Assembly (NCBI GenBank): GCA_020851915.1
Contig: JADZBT010000156.1
Span: forward strand, 1 to 8,938
From: Alphaproteobacteria bacterium
Lineage (GTDB): Bacteria > Pseudomonadota > Alphaproteobacteria > Rickettsiales > RI-342
Direction: 5' to 3'
DNA length: 8,938 nt
This document shows, one piece after another, positions 1 through 7,402 of this stretch. The notes under the pieces are model-generated. The model searched no databases and had not been told where the DNA came from. It saw nothing but the letters and a program-made list of their open reading frames with translations. A program made the translations under genes and the position numbers. The first letter of the stretch is position 1; each line of letters begins with the position of its first letter.

Positions 1-22
1 GACAATATCCGGTCAATTATAT

Positions 23-46
23 ATTTACGTAACCAATTACGTAAAT
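23..46. promoter_or_regulatory. Palindromic operator in front of the MarR-GNAT gene
   Basis: Two 10-base arms, ATTTACGTAA (23-32) and TTACGTAAAT (37-46), are exact reverse complements separated by CCAA. Each arm also contains the 8-base self-palindrome TTACGTAA, so the site is both an inverted repeat and a direct repeat with a 12-base period, close to one DNA helical turn. It sits directly upstream of the Shine-Dalgarno sequence (46-50) and overlaps an AT-rich stretch (17-27) that could hold the -10 element. The first four bases of the window, GACA, could be the end of a -35 box cut off by the edge. MarR proteins are dimers that usually bind such palindromes and repress their own gene; autoregulation here is inferred. 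Confidence 0.72.
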
Positions 47-50
47 GGAG
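46..50 (+). promoter_or_regulatory. Ribosome binding site supporting a GTG start at 57
   Basis: TGGAG ends 6 nt before the GTG at 57-59, an ideal spacing. The in-frame ATG at 45 has no Shine-Dalgarno sequence in front of it, and its first bases are the last bases of the operator palindrome. This favours GTG 57 over ATG 45 as the true start. Confidence 0.6.
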
Positions 51-56
51 ATATTC

Positions 57-1046
57 GTGGGATCGGATCATATCGACGAGCTGGGGATACTGGCGTTGGG
101 CAGCCGCCTGAAGCGGTTGAGCGACCGCATTATGACGGACGGCGCGCGTATCTATAAGGCGCAGGAGGCCGATTTCGAGCCGCGCTGGTTTCCGCTGGCG
201 ACGCTGCTGAAAAAAGAACCGTCGATCGCCGTTGGCGATGCCGCCAAGGCACTGGGGCAGAGCCATGCAGCGGTCAGCCAGATCGCGGACGCGATGATCC
301 AGCGCGGTGTGGTGAGCAGCGAAAAATCCACGGAAGACGAGCGCCGCACGCTGCTGAAGCTTACGGCTAAAGGCAGGAAGCTGCTCGATGAAGTCGCGCC
401 GCTGTGGGACACCATACGCAACGCGCTGGATGAGGTCGTGCAGGCATCGGGTACGGATTTTCTGGCGGCGGTCGGGCATATCGAGCATGCGCTGGACGTA
501 TCGAGTTTCTATGACCGGGCGATGGAGCATTCCCGCAAACGCCAGCGCGACGCGGTAGAAATTATCGACTATGCACCGGAACACCGTGCGTCGTTCGAGG
601 AATGCAACCGTTACTGGCTGGAAAAATATTTCACCGTGGAGCCCATCGACGAAGAGATATTCGCCAATCCGAAAGGCTATATCCTTGAGAAGGGTGGCCA
701 TATTTTCATGGCGCGCTTGAACGACGAGATCGTCGGAACCTGCGCGCTCATCAAGACCGGTGAGAACCTGTTCGAGGTGGCCAAAATGGGCGTGCTCGAA
801 AAGGCGCAAGGAAAGCAGGCGGGTAAGAAGCTCATTCTGGCCTGTATCGAGAAGGCAAGAGAACTGGGAGCGGAATCGCTGGAGCTGATGACCAGCAATC
901 GCCTGAAACCTGCGGTTTCTCTGTATCAGAAGGTAGGATTCACCATCACCCATTGCGGCCCGCATCCGCGCTATAAGCGGTGCGATACCGTGATGGCCAT
1001 GGATCTCCGCGAACCCACCCGCGAGCGAATGCGAAAGAGCGCGTAG
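57..1046 (+). CDS. MarR-type regulator fused to a GNAT acetyltransferase
   Basis: Two-domain protein of 329 aa from GTG 57 (333 aa if ATG 45 is used). Counting from GTG 57, residues about 1-150 form a MarR winged helix: a putative recognition helix at about 69-84 (SHAAVSQIADAMIQRG) and a wing with the typical D-E-R-R at about 94-97. Residues about 170-320 form a GNAT domain, with an acetyl-CoA pyrophosphate loop QGKQAG at 251-256 and the family's C-terminal N-x-x-x-PAV-x-LYQKVGF block at about 281-295. Such fusions are a known bacterial family; the acetyl acceptor is generally unknown. The gene precedes tdh on the same strand across a 160-nt gap, so it may control the downstream amino-acid operon, itself, or both. 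I see no second copy of its operator in front of tdh, so the target is unproven. No truncation is seen. Confidence 0.9.
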   Translation: MGSDHIDELGILALGSRLKRLSDRIMTDGARIYKAQEADFEPRWFPLATLLKKEPSIAVGDAAKALGQSHAAVSQIADAMIQRGVVSSEKSTEDERRTLLKLTAKGRKLLDEVAPLWDTIRNALDEVVQASGTDFLAAVGHIEHALDVSSFYDRAMEHSRKRQRDAVEIIDYAPEHRASFEECNRYWLEKYFTVEPIDEEIFANPKGYILEKGGHIFMARLNDEIVGTCALIKTGENLFEVAKMGVLEKAQGKQAGKKLILACIEKARELGAESLELMTSNRLKPAVSLYQKVGFTITHCGPHPRYKRCDTVMAMDLREPTRERMRKSA

Positions 1047-1053
1047 TCTGTTC

Positions 1054-1129
1054 TGTCATCCCGGCCTTGTGCCGGGATCTCTAGCCAAGTGTTCTGTTGC
1101 CTGAGATCCCCGCCTTCGCGGGGATGACA
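1054..1129. repeat. Double-hairpin intergenic repeat, copy 1
   Basis: A 76-bp element with two perfect 8-bp hairpins: ATCCCGGC/GCCGGGAT (1058-1065 with 1071-1078, loop CTTGT) and ATCCCCGC/GCGGGGAT (1106-1113 with 1118-1125, loop CTTC). The outer ends TGTCATCCC (1054-1062) and GGGATGACA (1121-1129) are also exact reverse complements. The inner arms GGGATCT (1074-1080) and AGATCCC (1104-1110) match too, so a single long fold is an alternative. A second copy lies at 6312-6388. It starts 7 nt after the regulator's stop codon. No T-run follows either hairpin, so it is not a classical intrinsic terminator. It resembles REP/BIME or MITE-like elements of alphaproteobacteria. Confidence 0.88.
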
Positions 1130-1206
1130 TTCTGTATGTAATTTCACTGGAAACTTGCGCGCGCGCCGCATAGAGTGGCGCGGCGTGCTATCGTAAGGAT
1201 AAAACA
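1130..1206 (+). promoter_or_regulatory. Leader and presumed promoter region of the tdh operon
   Basis: This is the only non-repeat space in front of the tdh operon, so its promoter probably lies here or inside the repeat. A GC-rich hairpin is visible: CGCGCC (1162-1167) pairs with GGCGCG (1177-1182) around a 9-nt loop. A TGC-TATCGT motif at 1186-1194 resembles an extended -10, but no convincing -35 accompanies it. AAGGA at 1195-1199 is a good Shine-Dalgarno sequence 7 nt before the tdh ATG. I see no glycine riboswitch and no copy of the palindrome at 23-46. Confidence 0.45.
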
Positions 1207-2235
<1,029 letters not shown>

Positions 2236-2240
2236 ACACG

Positions 2241-3461
2241 ATGAACGCAGAAGCAGCCAAGAAGAAAGAGACCGCGATGGGCGTACTGGATGCAAGCGTA
2301 TCCGAGGAACTGGGAAAGATGCGGAACGCAGGAACGCTGAAAGCTTTCCACTACATCAGCACGCCTATGGATACCGAGGTGCGGATGGAGGATGCCGGTA
2401 AGGTGCTGGTGCTTTCCTCTAACAATTACCTTGGGCTGGCGAATCACCCGGAGGTTATCGAGGCAGGGAAGAAAGCGCTCGATACGTACGGAGCGGGTAC
2501 GTCATCGGTGCGCTTCATCTGTGGCACGGTGAGCATCCATCGGCAGATCGAGGAGAAGCTGGCGAAGCTGTCGCATACCGAAGCGGCGCTCACCTATGTT
2601 TCCTGCTGGGCGGCCAATACCGGGGTAATTCCGGCACTGGTGGGTGAACAAGACGCACTTATCAGCGACGAGTTGAACCATGCATCCATCATTGATGGTT
2701 GCCGCATGGCGAAGGGCAAGCGCCTGCGCTACAAGCATTCGGATATGGCGGACCTTGAGCGTTGCCTGAAAGAAGCGGAAGGTGCGCGCCGGATTCTGGT
2801 CATCACCGACGGCGTGTTCAGTATGGAGGGCGACCTCGCGAAACTGCCGGAGATCATTACACTGTCGAAGCGTTATGGCGCGGCGGTAATGCTGGATGAC
2901 TCGCACGGCGTGGGGGTGATGGGTACGCACGGACGCGGCACGGCGGAGCATTTCGGTGTGGAAGGGCAGGTGGACGTCATCACCGGCACGCTCGGAAAGG
3001 CGCTGGGAGGCGCGGCGGGCGGTTATGTTGCGGCATCCAAAGCGGTCATCGAATACCTCAATCAGGTATCGCGTCCGCAGTTATTCTCCAACGCACTTCC
3101 GGCGACGGTGGCGGGCAGCGCGCTCAAGGCCATCGAAGTGCTGGAGCGTGAGCCGCAACGCGTCGCGCGCCTGCATGCGCTGGTGAAGCAGATGCGCGAC
3201 GGGCTGAAAGCGCGCGGGTTCAAACCGCTGGAGGGCGATTCGGCCATCGTTCCCATCATCGTGGGAGAAACGGCGTTCGCCATCACGATGAGCAAGGAGC
3301 TGCTGAAGGAAGGCATCTTCATCACCGGATTCGGGTTCCCCGTAGTGCCGGAGGGCGCGGCGCGGTTACGCATCCAGATCTGCGCGTCGCTCACCGACGC
3401 TCAGATCGCTTTTGCGCTGGATAAATTTGAAATGGTCGGTAAACGGTTGGGAGTGATCTAG
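2241..3461 (+). CDS. kbl: Glycine C-acetyltransferase (2-amino-3-ketobutyrate CoA ligase)
   Basis: PLP enzyme of the alpha-oxoamine synthase family, 406 aa from ATG 2241. It cleaves 2-amino-3-ketobutyrate with CoA to glycine and acetyl-CoA, the second threonine-degradation step. It aligns throughout with E. coli Kbl (398 aa): NNYLGLANHP at 61-70, SVRFICGT at 89-96, SDELNHASIIDG at 142-153, DGVFSMEGD at 190-198, and DDSHGVG at 219-225 with the PLP-contacting Asp219 and His222. The Schiff-base lysine is Lys253 in TGTLGKALGG. The N-terminus is about 8-10 residues longer than in E. coli and begins with a Lys/Ala-rich stretch; a start at ATG 2277 would remove it, but the ribosome site favours 2241. 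It lies 5 nt after tdh and 2 nt before kynA. Threonine aldolase-type enzymes are excluded by the motifs. Confidence 0.96.
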   Translation: MNAEAAKKKETAMGVLDASVSEELGKMRNAGTLKAFHYISTPMDTEVRMEDAGKVLVLSSNNYLGLANHPEVIEAGKKALDTYGAGTSSVRFICGTVSIHRQIEEKLAKLSHTEAALTYVSCWAANTGVIPALVGEQDALISDELNHASIIDGCRMAKGKRLRYKHSDMADLERCLKEAEGARRILVITDGVFSMEGDLAKLPEIITLSKRYGAAVMLDDSHGVGVMGTHGRGTAEHFGVEGQVDVITGTLGKALGGAAGGYVAASKAVIEYLNQVSRPQLFSNALPATVAGSALKAIEVLEREPQRVARLHALVKQMRDGLKARGFKPLEGDSAIVPIIVGETAFAITMSKELLKEGIFITGFGFPVVPEGAARLRIQICASLTDAQIAFALDKFEMVGKRLGVI

Positions 3462-3463
3462 GC

Positions 3464-4318
3464 ATGTCTGCACAGGAAGCACCCGCTGCCACCGTGAAAC
3501 TCGACGACGAGAAGATCCACTGGGATCTCAGCAAGTCGATGAGCTATGGCGAGTATCTCGACCTGCCGAAATTACTTTCCTGCCAGCATGTGCGCTCGGA
3601 TACGCATAACGAGATGCTGTTCATCATCATCCATCAGGCGTCGGAATTATGGATGAAGCTGTCGCTGCACGAGCTGACCAGCGCGCTCGCGCATATCCGC
3701 AAGGACGACGTGAGTCCCGCCTTCAAGATGCTCTCGCGCATGTCGCGCATCCAGACGCAGCTCATCCAGTCGTGGGACGTGCTCTCGACGCTGACTCCGG
3801 CGGAATATGTGCAGTTCCGCGATGCGCTGGGGACGGGTTCGGGTTTCCAGTCGCACCAGTACCGCATGCTGGAGTTCAGCCTCGGCAATAAGAATGCCGC
3901 GATGATCGAGGTGCATAAGCACGATGCCGCCATCTATGAGTTGCTGCAGAAAACGCTGGCAGCGCCCAGCCTGTATGACGAATCGCTGCGGCTGTTGTTC
4001 CGGCATGGTTTTGCGATACCGGACGAGTATGTGGAACGCGACTGGAGCCAGCCTTACGTGCCCAGCCAGCAGGTGGAAGACCAGTGGTATAAGGTGTACT
4101 CCAATACTGATAAATACTGGGAACTGTATTATCTTGCGGAGAAGCTCATCGATGTGGAGGATATGTTCCAGCAATGGCGCTTCCGCCATATGAAAACGGT
4201 CGAGCGCGTCATCGGTTTCAAGCAGGGAACGGGCGGCACGTCGGGTGCGCCGTATTTGAAAAAGGCGCTGGACCTGCGCTTCTTCCCTGAGCTTTGGACG
4301 GTTCGCACGCGGATATAG
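3464..4318 (+). CDS. kynA: Tryptophan 2,3-dioxygenase
   Basis: Haem enzyme of 284 aa that opens the indole ring of L-tryptophan with O2 to give N-formylkynurenine, the entry step of the kynurenine pathway. Residues match the Xanthomonas campestris enzyme at a constant offset of +2: substrate-pocket Phe53 and His57 (FIIIHQASELWMK), Tyr115 and Arg119, proximal haem ligand His242 (RHMKTVERVIG) and Thr256 in the GTGGTSG loop. The length is typical for the bacterial tetrameric form. The start lies 2 nt after the kbl stop, with GGGAG (3449-3453) 10 nt upstream. The next gene begins 1 nt after its stop. Its place directly behind threonine-degradation genes is less usual than pairing with kynB and kynU, and no formamidase gene follows. 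Confidence 0.96.
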   Translation: MSAQEAPAATVKLDDEKIHWDLSKSMSYGEYLDLPKLLSCQHVRSDTHNEMLFIIIHQASELWMKLSLHELTSALAHIRKDDVSPAFKMLSRMSRIQTQLIQSWDVLSTLTPAEYVQFRDALGTGSGFQSHQYRMLEFSLGNKNAAMIEVHKHDAAIYELLQKTLAAPSLYDESLRLLFRHGFAIPDEYVERDWSQPYVPSQQVEDQWYKVYSNTDKYWELYYLAEKLIDVEDMFQQWRFRHMKTVERVIGFKQGTGGTSGAPYLKKALDLRFFPELWTVRTRI

Positions 4319-4319
4319 C

Positions 4320-5492
4320 ATGTCGTACAAGGGCCATTTCAGCAACGCCTTGAATGCCGCCCCGGAACGCCTCCATTTTGCCGCGCATAGCCATCATCTC
4401 TGGCCGGACGTGTCGCATGACGCGCATATGGAATGCTGGAATGATGCCGCCCGTTTTGCCGATCGCAAATGGGAGAGGGTCTGCGGAGAAGTCATACCGG
4501 CAGTGCAGGCGCATATCGCGCATCACCTGCGCCTGAGTAAGCCGAAAAACATCGCGTTCGAGAGCAATACCCATGCGCTGGTGTTGCGGCTGCTGTCGTG
4601 TTTTCCGACGGACAAGCCGGTGCGTGTGCTTACCACGGACAGCGAGTTTCATAGCTTCCGCCGCCAGATGGATAGGATGGAGGAGGCCGGGCTTGCCGAG
4701 GTGACGCGCATCGCCACGCAGCCGTTCGAAACATTCGCACAGCGGTTCATCGATGCCATCAAAGGGCAGGAATGGGACCTTGTTTTTTTTAGTCAGGTGT
4801 TTTTCAATTCCGGATTCGTGGTGCGGGAGTTGGAACGCATCGTGCGATCCGTACCCGGGAAAGAAACCTTTGTCGTCATCGACGGCTATCACGGATTCAT
4901 GGCCGTGCCGACCGACCTGAGTGGTATCGAGCACCGGGCATTCTATCTGGCCGGGGGCTATAAATATGCGATGGCGGGCGAGGGGGCGTGCTTTCTCCAT
5001 GTCCCGGATGGATACGGCTTGCGCCCCGTCAATACCGGATGGTTCGCGGCGTTCGATGCGCTGGAGCATGCCCCGGATACGGGCGTCGCCTACGGCGCGA
5101 ACGGTTATCGCTTCATGGGGGCGACGTTCGATCCTTCGGGATTGTATCGTATGCGGGCGGTGTTCGACTGGTTGAAGCGTGAGGGGATCTCGGTGGAAGA
5201 CATCCACGCGCATGTGCGATCATTGCAGGGATATTTTATGGAGCGGCTATCGGGGTTGGGGCATACTCACCTGAAACCGGGGAATCTTGTGCCGTCGCCG
5301 GATGCCGAGGAGCGGGGACATTTCCTGACCTTCGAGGTGGGCGCGGCGGCAGAGCGCATTCACCGTGAATTACTGGAGAAGCATGTCGTCACCGATTACC
5401 GGGGCACGCGTTTGCGCTTTGGTTTTGGGCTGTACCATGATAGGGAAGATGTAATGCGTCTTCTAACCATTCTGGGTAATGGCCATGAGTAA
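4320..5492 (+). CDS. Divergent kynureninase-like PLP enzyme (class V fold)
   Basis: A 390-aa class V aminotransferase-fold protein. Lys215 in AGGYKYAMAGEG is the expected PLP lysine, preceded by a Tyr as in kynureninase, and Asp188/His191 (DGYHG) match the kynureninase D-x-x-H. The C-terminal block VTDYRGTRLRFGFGLYH resembles the kynureninase DYR...RFGF...Y segment, including the arginine thought to hold the substrate carboxylate. Two regions differ from Pseudomonas kynureninase as I recall it: the N-terminal YLDGNSLG is replaced by HFAAHSHHLWPD (19-30), and the FPTD segment by FHSF (110-113), which loses the Asp. Kynureninase releases anthranilate and alanine from kynurenine. Location 1 nt after kynA makes kynureninase the best guess, but the substrate is unproven. 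An 8-T run (4783-4790) is in the gene. No strong ribosome site is seen; it may be coupled to kynA. Confidence 0.82.
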   Translation: MSYKGHFSNALNAAPERLHFAAHSHHLWPDVSHDAHMECWNDAARFADRKWERVCGEVIPAVQAHIAHHLRLSKPKNIAFESNTHALVLRLLSCFPTDKPVRVLTTDSEFHSFRRQMDRMEEAGLAEVTRIATQPFETFAQRFIDAIKGQEWDLVFFSQVFFNSGFVVRELERIVRSVPGKETFVVIDGYHGFMAVPTDLSGIEHRAFYLAGGYKYAMAGEGACFLHVPDGYGLRPVNTGWFAAFDALEHAPDTGVAYGANGYRFMGATFDPSGLYRMRAVFDWLKREGISVEDIHAHVRSLQGYFMERLSGLGHTHLKPGNLVPSPDAEERGHFLTFEVGAAAERIHRELLEKHVVTDYRGTRLRFGFGLYHDREDVMRLLTILGNGHE

Positions 5493-5664
5493 AGTCATCA
5501 ACAAGTACGACGACATCATCAAGATATGCAAGCAGGCGCAGGCGGATATATTGCGTATCACGCACGACCCCGAAATGCCACGCGTGGATAAGAACGACGA
5601 GATACGGCAGGTGGTCGCGCGTACCGACCAGAAGATAAAATCCTACTTCAACGTCTATAATTAA
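5485..5664 (+). CDS. Small charged protein of unknown function, 59 aa
   Basis: Unrecognised. The protein is short, highly charged and probably mostly helical (KYDDIIKICKQAQADILR, then VDKNDEIRQVVARTDQKIK), with a Pro-containing break near its middle and an aromatic end (SYFNVYN). No signal peptide, membrane segment or metal motif is seen; there is one Cys. ATG 5485 is preferred because GGG at 5474-5476 lies 8 nt upstream; ATG 5479, two codons earlier, is too close to it. The start overlaps the end of the kynureninase-like gene by 8 nt, which suggests coupled translation. It is the last gene of the operon, and its stop overlaps the maiA stop on the other strand. It is far too small for a kynurenine formamidase. 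It could be an accessory subunit, a regulator or an unrelated passenger. Confidence 0.65.
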   Translation: MSKVINKYDDIIKICKQAQADILRITHDPEMPRVDKNDEIRQVVARTDQKIKSYFNVYN

Positions 5665-6293
5665 GCGGCGTCTTTCTGGTTTTCCGGACGCGCGGCGATG
5701 AAGGCGGGATGCTGCTCGCAGGCGGCGTGGACGCGCAGGATGGTGGGGAATTCCGTCAGGTCGCATTTGAAGCGTTGGGCATTGGAGACCTGCGGCACGA
5801 GGCAGATGTCGGCCAGCGTTGGGGTATCACCGTGGCAGAATGTACCGGTATGTTCCTCTTGCAGCATGGTCTCGATGGCGGTGAAGCCGGTGCGTATCCA
5901 ATGCTGATACCATGCGTTCTTGTCGGCATCGTTCACGCCCAGCACGCCTTGCAGGTATTTGAGTACGCGCAGGTTGTTGAGCGGATGTATCTCGCAGGCG
6001 ATGCCTTGCGCGATGGCGCGCACGCGGGCGCGCTCCAGCGGAGTGTTGGGCAGCAGCGGCGGCGTGGGGTGCGTTTCTTCCAGATACTCGATGATGGCGA
6101 GCGACTGGGTGAGCACCGTGCCTACCTCAAGGCTGGGAACCAGCCCGGCGGGGTTGACCGAGGTGTACCCTTCCTGCCGGTGCGCGCCTTCCAGCAGGTT
6201 CACATAGACCATCTCCGGCGCAAGGCCTTTCAACTGCATGGCGATGCGGACGAGGTAAGCTGCGGAGGAGCGGTGATAGGTGTAGAGTTTCAT
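5661..6293 (-). CDS. maiA: Maleylacetoacetate isomerase (zeta-class GST)
   Basis: Glutathione-dependent cis-trans isomerase of 210 aa that converts maleylacetoacetate to fumarylacetoacetate in tyrosine/homogentisate breakdown. The thioredoxin-like N-terminal domain carries the family's Ser motif, here HRSSAAYLVRIAM with Ser9/Ser10, then NPAGLVPSL and the glutathione-binding QSLAIIEYLEE. The all-alpha domain has CEIHPLNNLRVLKYL and GDTPTLADICLVPQ, and the protein ends in HPAFIAARPENQKDA, characteristic of MaiA rather than of general GSTs. The length is typical. GAGG (plus-strand CCTC 6303-6306) is a good ribosome site 9 nt before the start. It is the last gene of the minus-strand tyrosine operon, separated from the hydrolase gene by 101 nt holding a repeat. 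Its stop overlaps the end of the convergent small gene. Confidence 0.95.
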   Translation of the reverse strand: MKLYTYHRSSAAYLVRIAMQLKGLAPEMVYVNLLEGAHRQEGYTSVNPAGLVPSLEVGTVLTQSLAIIEYLEETHPTPPLLPNTPLERARVRAIAQGIACEIHPLNNLRVLKYLQGVLGVNDADKNAWYQHWIRTGFTAIETMLQEEHTGTFCHGDTPTLADICLVPQVSNAQRFKCDLTEFPTILRVHAACEQHPAFIAARPENQKDAA

Positions 6294-6311
6294 TGGGCAT
6301 TACCTCATTAA

Positions 6312-6388
6312 TGTCATCCCGGCCTTGTGCCGGGATCGCAGGCCACGGAGTCTTGCTGCCTGAGATCCCCGCCTTCGCGGGGATGACA
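6312..6388. repeat. Double-hairpin intergenic repeat, copy 2
   Basis: A second copy of the element at 1054-1129. The left 26 bases (6312-6337) and the right segment from 6359 are identical to copy 1, extending to a shared T at 6389. Only the 20-21-nt centre differs (6338-6358 against 1080-1099). The outer ends TGTCATCCC and GGGATGACA are again exact inverted repeats. It fills most of the gap between the fumarylacetoacetate hydrolase gene and maiA, ending 6 nt beyond the hydrolase stop codon, so its hairpins would sit inside the operon transcript. No T-run follows on the minus strand, so it is unlikely to be a full terminator. It may affect mRNA stability or the relative expression of maiA. 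Confidence 0.88.
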
Positions 6389-6394
6389 TGTTGT

Positions 6395-7402
6395 TTATGC
6401 GGCTTTCGTTTTCTGTGACGAATCGTACTTCACCACCTGCTGATCGATGGCGCCGAAGAGGGAGTCGCCGTTCTTGTCGAACATCTCGATACGCACGCGG
6501 TCGCCGAAGCGCATGAAGGGCGTGGAGGGTTTGCCGTCGGCGATGGTTTCCAGCATGCGCTTCTCGGCGATGCAGGAGGAGCCGCTGCTGCGATCCACGT
6601 TCGACACCGTGCCGGAACCGATGATGGTTCCTGCCACCAGATGCCGTGTCTTGGCGGCGTGGGCGATGAGGGCCGGGAAGTCGAAGGTCATATCCACTCC
6701 CGCGTTAGGTTTGCCGAACAGGTCGCCGTTGAGATGCGTGATGAGCGGGAGTTTCACTTTGCCACCATCCCATGCGTCGCCGAGTTCCGCAGGCGTCACA
6801 GCCACGGGCGAGAAGGCGCTGGCGGGTTTGCTCTGGAAAAATCCGAAGCCCTTGGCCAGTTCGTTGGGAATAAGGTTGCGTAGCGATACGTCGTTGACCA
6901 GCATCACCAGTTTGATGTGCTGCGCGGCATCGGTGGGAGCGATGCCCATGGGCACATCGTCGGTGACGACGGCGACCTCGGACTCCATGTCGCTGCCCCA
7001 GTCTTCGCTGCCGGCCTCGATGGGAGCGGTGGGGCCGATGAAGCTATCAGATGCACCCTGATACATCAGCGGATCGGTCCAGAAACTGGGGGGCATCTCT
7101 GCGCCGCGCGCTTTGCGTACCAGTTCGACGTGGTTCACATAGGCGGAGCCGTCAGCCCACTGGTAGGCGCGGGGCAGTGGCGAGGCGAGTTTTTTCGTAT
7201 CCAGTTTGAAGATGCCCTTCGCGTCACCCGCGTTGAGCAGCTTGTAGAGTTTACGCAGCTTCGGCTCGGATTTCTTCCAGTTATCGAGCGCGGCCTGAAG
7301 CGTGGGAGCGATGTCCGACGCCTTCACCGCCTTGGTGAGGGTGCGGTTGACGACGATCAGCGTGCCGTCGCGGCCGCCGGTCTTGAGTGTGGCGAGTTTC
7401 AT
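6395..7402 (-). CDS. Fumarylacetoacetate hydrolase (fumarylacetoacetase)
   Basis: A 335-aa FAH-family enzyme expected to hydrolyse fumarylacetoacetate to fumarate and acetoacetate, the last step of tyrosine catabolism. The C-terminal fold shows the metal-site acids expected for the family: Asp119 (LMYQGASDSF), Glu140 and Glu142 (DMESEVAVV) and Asp171 (LVNDVSLRNL), followed by the GTIIGSGTVSN loop. It is shorter than animal fumarylacetoacetase (about 420 aa) and belongs to the compact bacterial type with a reduced N-terminal domain; the animal catalytic His region is not obvious. The start ATG overlaps the hmgA stop in ATGA (7399-7402), and AAGGA lies just upstream, so translation is probably coupled. 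FAH proteins act on varied substrates, but the pathway context makes this assignment strong. Confidence 0.93.
   Translation of the reverse strand: MKLATLKTGGRDGTLIVVNRTLTKAVKASDIAPTLQAALDNWKKSEPKLRKLYKLLNAGDAKGIFKLDTKKLASPLPRAYQWADGSAYVNHVELVRKARGAEMPPSFWTDPLMYQGASDSFIGPTAPIEAGSEDWGSDMESEVAVVTDDVPMGIAPTDAAQHIKLVMLVNDVSLRNLIPNELAKGFGFFQSKPASAFSPVAVTPAELGDAWDGGKVKLPLITHLNGDLFGKPNAGVDMTFDFPALIAHAAKTRHLVAGTIIGSGTVSNVDRSSGSSCIAEKRMLETIADGKPSTPFMRFGDRVRIEMFDKNGDSLFGAIDQQVVKYDSSQKTKAA

Noticed and set aside
1050..1132. Possible 3-bp target-site duplication (TTC) around repeat copy 1
   Set aside because: TTC flanks both ends of copy 1, but copy 2 has different flanks (TAA and TGT). Three bases can match by chance, so insertion by transposition is not shown.
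1130..1206. Glycine riboswitch in front of tdh
   Set aside because: The space is only 77 nt and lacks the conserved glycine aptamer cores; only a simple 6-bp hairpin is visible.
5485..5664. Small gene as the missing kynurenine formamidase
   Set aside because: At 59 aa it is far below the about 200 aa of KynB, and no metal-binding His motif or hydrolase Ser motif is present.
5667..5694. Possible terminator hairpin for the plus-strand operon (GCGTC...GACGC)
   Set aside because: The stem is only about 5 bp with a long loop, lies within maiA coding sequence and has no following T-run.
6447..7061. Plus-strand open frame of 204 codons opposite the fumarylacetoacetate hydrolase
   Set aside because: No recognisable protein, and it is fully contained in a well-supported gene on the opposite strand.
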